Source: Xenophilus sp. Marseille-Q4582 (GTDB lineage Bacteria > Pseudomonadota > Gammaproteobacteria > Burkholderiales > Burkholderiaceae_C). Taken from it: a stretch of 64,000 nt of DNA. The DNA lies in assembly GCF_916700565.1 (NCBI RefSeq), contig NZ_CAKAKO010000002.1:744001-808000 (forward strand), written 5' to 3'. How positions within the stretch are numbered: the first letter of the stretch is position 1; each line of letters opens with the position of its first letter. The position numbers and the translations under genes are program-made. The notes beneath the pieces are model-generated. The model saw only the letters and a program-made list of their open reading frames with translations, was not told the DNA's origin and made no database searches. This document shows, piece by piece, positions 62,067-64,000 of the stretch.

Positions 62067-62276
62067 TCAAGTCTTTTCAGACACTTCAATAGGTTTTTTA
62101 ATTGCCGATTGATGCTCGAAAGCAATGGGTGACAAGTTACCCAGTGTTGAATGCAAGCGCTGTGCGTTGTAAAAATTCACAATGTAGTCCGCCACGTCTT
62201 GTGTGGCCTCGGCATGGTTGGCGTAATCTTTTTGCCAAACGCGCTCTGTCTTCAAATTCAGAAAGAAGGTAAGCAC
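62067..62276 (-). pseudogene. IS3-family transposase OrfB, C-terminal fragment
   Basis: The minus-strand frame reads LKTERVWQKDYANHAEATQD then VADYIVNFYNAQRLHSTLGN, the terminal part of IS3 OrfB after the catalytic Glu. Upstream sequence is lost at about 62265. Confidence 0.9.
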
Positions 62277-62324
62277 CCGGCGAATACACCTTGACGCGGT
62301 CGACGTGGCGGTACTGAACTGCAG

Positions 62325-62492
62325 TTACGAGGGAAGTGGCTGCCAGCGATGAGGCAGTAGTTCTGTGATCTGATTGTTCTTGTGCGTGGGCAGGCGCTGC
62401 AGCACATCTTTCAGATAGGCATACGGGTCATGCCCATTGAGCTTGGCACTCTGAATCAGGCTCATGACCGCAGCCGCACGCTGGCCAGCTCT
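62325..62492 (-). pseudogene. IS66 TnpC, C-terminal fragment
   Basis: Encodes SLIQSAKLNGHDPYAYLKDV then LQRLPTH and LLPHRWQPLPS, homologous to the end of the 527-aa TnpC but from another IS66 type. Cut by an IS1071 end at 62493. Confidence 0.88.
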
Positions 62493-62654
62493 GGGGTCTC
62501 CTCGTTTTCAGTGCAATAAGTGACGGTACGAAAAGCTAGCACTGGCGCGGAGGTGGTGTTGGTAGATCGTTGATTTCATTGACTTTCCTGTTCACTTTCA
62601 AATCTGCGATTCGTGGCGTCAAACCGTGGTCGGTTTCATCCATTGGTGCCAGTT
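62493..62654 (-). mobile_element. IS1071 fragment E1 (162 bp terminus)
   Basis: Terminal 162 bp of the tnpA-end side. At 62655 another IS1071 terminus of the same side and orientation begins, so a second copy entered or recombined within the first. Confidence 0.95.
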
Positions 62655-64000
62655 GGGGTCTCCTCGTTTTCAGTGCAATAAGTGACGGTACGAAAAGCTA
62701 GCACTGGCGCGGAGGTGGTGTTGGTAGATCGTTGATTTCATTGACTTTCCTGTTCACTTTCAAATCTGCGATTCGTGGCGTCAAACCGTGGTCGGTTTCA
62801 TCCATTGGTGCCAGTTATCGATGCATTTGGCCGCGAAGGCAGGATTTGGTCAGCATAGCGGTCAACCGGGAAGCGAAACACACCCCGCAAGTTGATGCTC
62901 TCCAGCCTGGTGGGCGCAATCTTCCCGATCAGTTCCGGTGGAATGACCTGGCGGCGGTTCGACCAGCGATCCAGGACCGCCTGCATCTGTGAGGTATTCC
63001 ACGCCATCACGATGTTGGCCATCAGGCTCAACGCATCGGCCACAGCCTGCATTTCATCGACACGTTTGGCCTGCGCCGGGCTGATCCGGCCGGTATAAAT
63101 GGCGCGCTTGAGGGCGTTAACAGCCTCGCCCCGATTGAGCACCCGGCGCAACTCGTTCCTGAAAGCGTCCTTGACAAAGTAGTCAGCCAAAAACGCCGTA
63201 CGCAGCAACCGCCCCAATTGCACGCCAGCCTCATAGATTGGATCGCCCTGGGCGGCAGAACCGAACCGCGCAAGAGCTGCCACCGCACTGGCATGTCCGC
63301 TCATGACCGAGGCTGCCAGGTGCACCAGACTATCCCAATGCTTTTCGATCAAAGCGACGTCGACATTGGCTTCGCACACCGCAGCGATTTCTGCGGGCAC
63401 TTTGGTGCCGCGTGGCACAAAGAGGTGGCGCTGTTTGAGTTCCTTCAACCGCGGGCAAAGATCAAAACCAAGCAAACGGGCATGTGACATGGCAAAGTCG
63501 GTGTAGCCATGGGTATCCACAGCAAGCTGGCTGGTCTCCAGCTTTTCTTGGCGGATGACACCTTCAATGGCCACGCCCGCCTGGCGCTCATTGAGCACAA
63601 AGGGCTGCGCATGGAAGATGCCCCACCGGTCTTTTACATGGGAGTAGATTCCAATGGAAGGTGTGTTGCGCCGAGGATCAAGCCGGGCTTGCCACACCCG
63701 TTTGGTGGTCTCCATGCTCATCATGTCAGAAGATGCCAAATCGGACCGCCCCCAGGTGGCGGCAATCGGGTGTCGCTGCATGAATTCCAGCACAGCCTGG
63801 CAGGCCTGGCTCAGACGCCGTTCGTCCCGCGCCCAGCGCATGGCCTGGCGAATGCTGGTGGCAGACAATTGCGGAATCATGCGCGCGCATTCGACCGCAG
63901 TCAGACTGGTGCCGTGGGCCATGATGCCGGCATAGACCATCAGCAGCTCGTCGGTAGAGCGCGGCTCACGTCCGAGCATGATCCAGCTAAAGCGCACCTG
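62655..64000 (-). mobile_element. IS1071 copy E2, continues beyond the window
   Basis: Starts with the GGGGTCTCCTCG terminus and matches copies C and D up to the window end. Confidence 0.95.
62798..64000 (-). CDS. tnpA: IS1071 transposase, C-terminal part (rest outside window)
   Basis: Open frame identical in its visible ~400 residues to the C-terminal region of the intact TnpA. The 5' end of the gene lies beyond 64000. Confidence 0.95.
   Translation of the reverse strand, partial: QVRFSWIMLGREPRSTDELLMVYAGIMAHGTSLTAVECARMIPQLSATSIRQAMRWARDERRLSQACQAVLEFMQRHPIAATWGRSDLASSDMMSMETTKRVWQARLDPRRNTPSIGIYSHVKDRWGIFHAQPFVLNERQAGVAIEGVIRQEKLETSQLAVDTHGYTDFAMSHARLLGFDLCPRLKELKQRHLFVPRGTKVPAEIAAVCEANVDVALIEKHWDSLVHLAASVMSGHASAVAALARFGSAAQGDPIYEAGVQLGRLLRTAFLADYFVKDAFRNELRRVLNRGEAVNALKRAIYTGRISPAQAKRVDEMQAVADALSLMANIVMAWNTSQMQAVLDRWSNRRQVIPPELIGKIAPTRLESINLRGVFRFPVDRYADQILPSRPNASITGTNG

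Noticed and set aside
1-64000. tRNA, rRNA and riboswitch genes
   Set aside because: Scanning for T-loop-like and conserved rRNA or riboswitch strings gave no structure I could support.

Overview
The window looks like accessory DNA from a betaproteobacterium of the Burkholderiales (Comamonadaceae or a relative). The catabolic segments are GC-rich. There are several Bug/TctC-type binding proteins, and six copies or fragments of an element I identify as IS1071, the Tn3-family insertion sequence typical of catabolic plasmids in that group. The identification rests on a complete copy of 3204 bp encoding a 971-residue transposase. I see no replication or transfer genes, so plasmid or chromosome cannot be decided.

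Layout. (1) 1-5231: an acyl-CoA-type operon on the + strand (Bug protein, a chimeric ORF, MFS transporter, CoA-transferase, MaoC hydratase, truncated SDR). (2) 5232-9229: nested IS1071 fragments and two IS6-family elements. (3) 9265-13326: a three-component Rieske oxygenase operon (alpha, beta, Rieske ferredoxin, FAD/2Fe-2S reductase) with an IclR regulator. A broken TRAP binding protein and a degenerate IS21 copy follow (13472-16488). (4) 16489-18650: an AT-richer insert with Baeyer-Villiger monooxygenase 1. (5) 18650-30951, minus strand: a fatty/alicyclic acyl-CoA operon (nitronate monooxygenase-like flavoprotein, thiolase, ADP-forming CoA ligase, enoyl-CoA hydratase, fused acyl-CoA dehydrogenase, Bug protein, AMP-type CoA ligase, FAS1-type dehydratase). 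A MarR gene, a class II aldolase and a ketopantoate-reductase-like gene point the other way (31064-33330). (6) 33544-35269: gene remnants and a small gene with a striking inverted repeat. (7) 35270-41385: intact IS21, IS1071 and an IS3 remnant. (8) 41774-49441: the second BVMO module (alpha/beta hydrolase, SDR, frameshifted FAD dehydrogenase, TRAP binding protein, BVMO 2, divergent SDR and MarR), lying between two same-orientation IS1071 copies. (9) 50086-64000: umuC remnant, IS1071, a merR gene split by nested IS66 copies, the end of a mercury-type transposon, a YeiH-like transporter and more IS fragments.

How it may work together (inference). The Rieske operon would open an aromatic ring. 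Each BVMO module has the genes expected for alcohol to ketone to lactone/ester to hydroxy acid, with TRAP uptake. The acyl-CoA operon would activate and beta-oxidise the acids released. Modules 1 and 5 share an inverted repeat of at least 1 kb. They look like rearranged derivatives of one ancestral operon, because complementary pieces of the same genes (TctC2, a second MaoC gene) are found at their broken ends. Most of the novelty is in the rearrangements, the operator-like palindromes and the unusual divergence between repeat copies, not in any unknown protein family.
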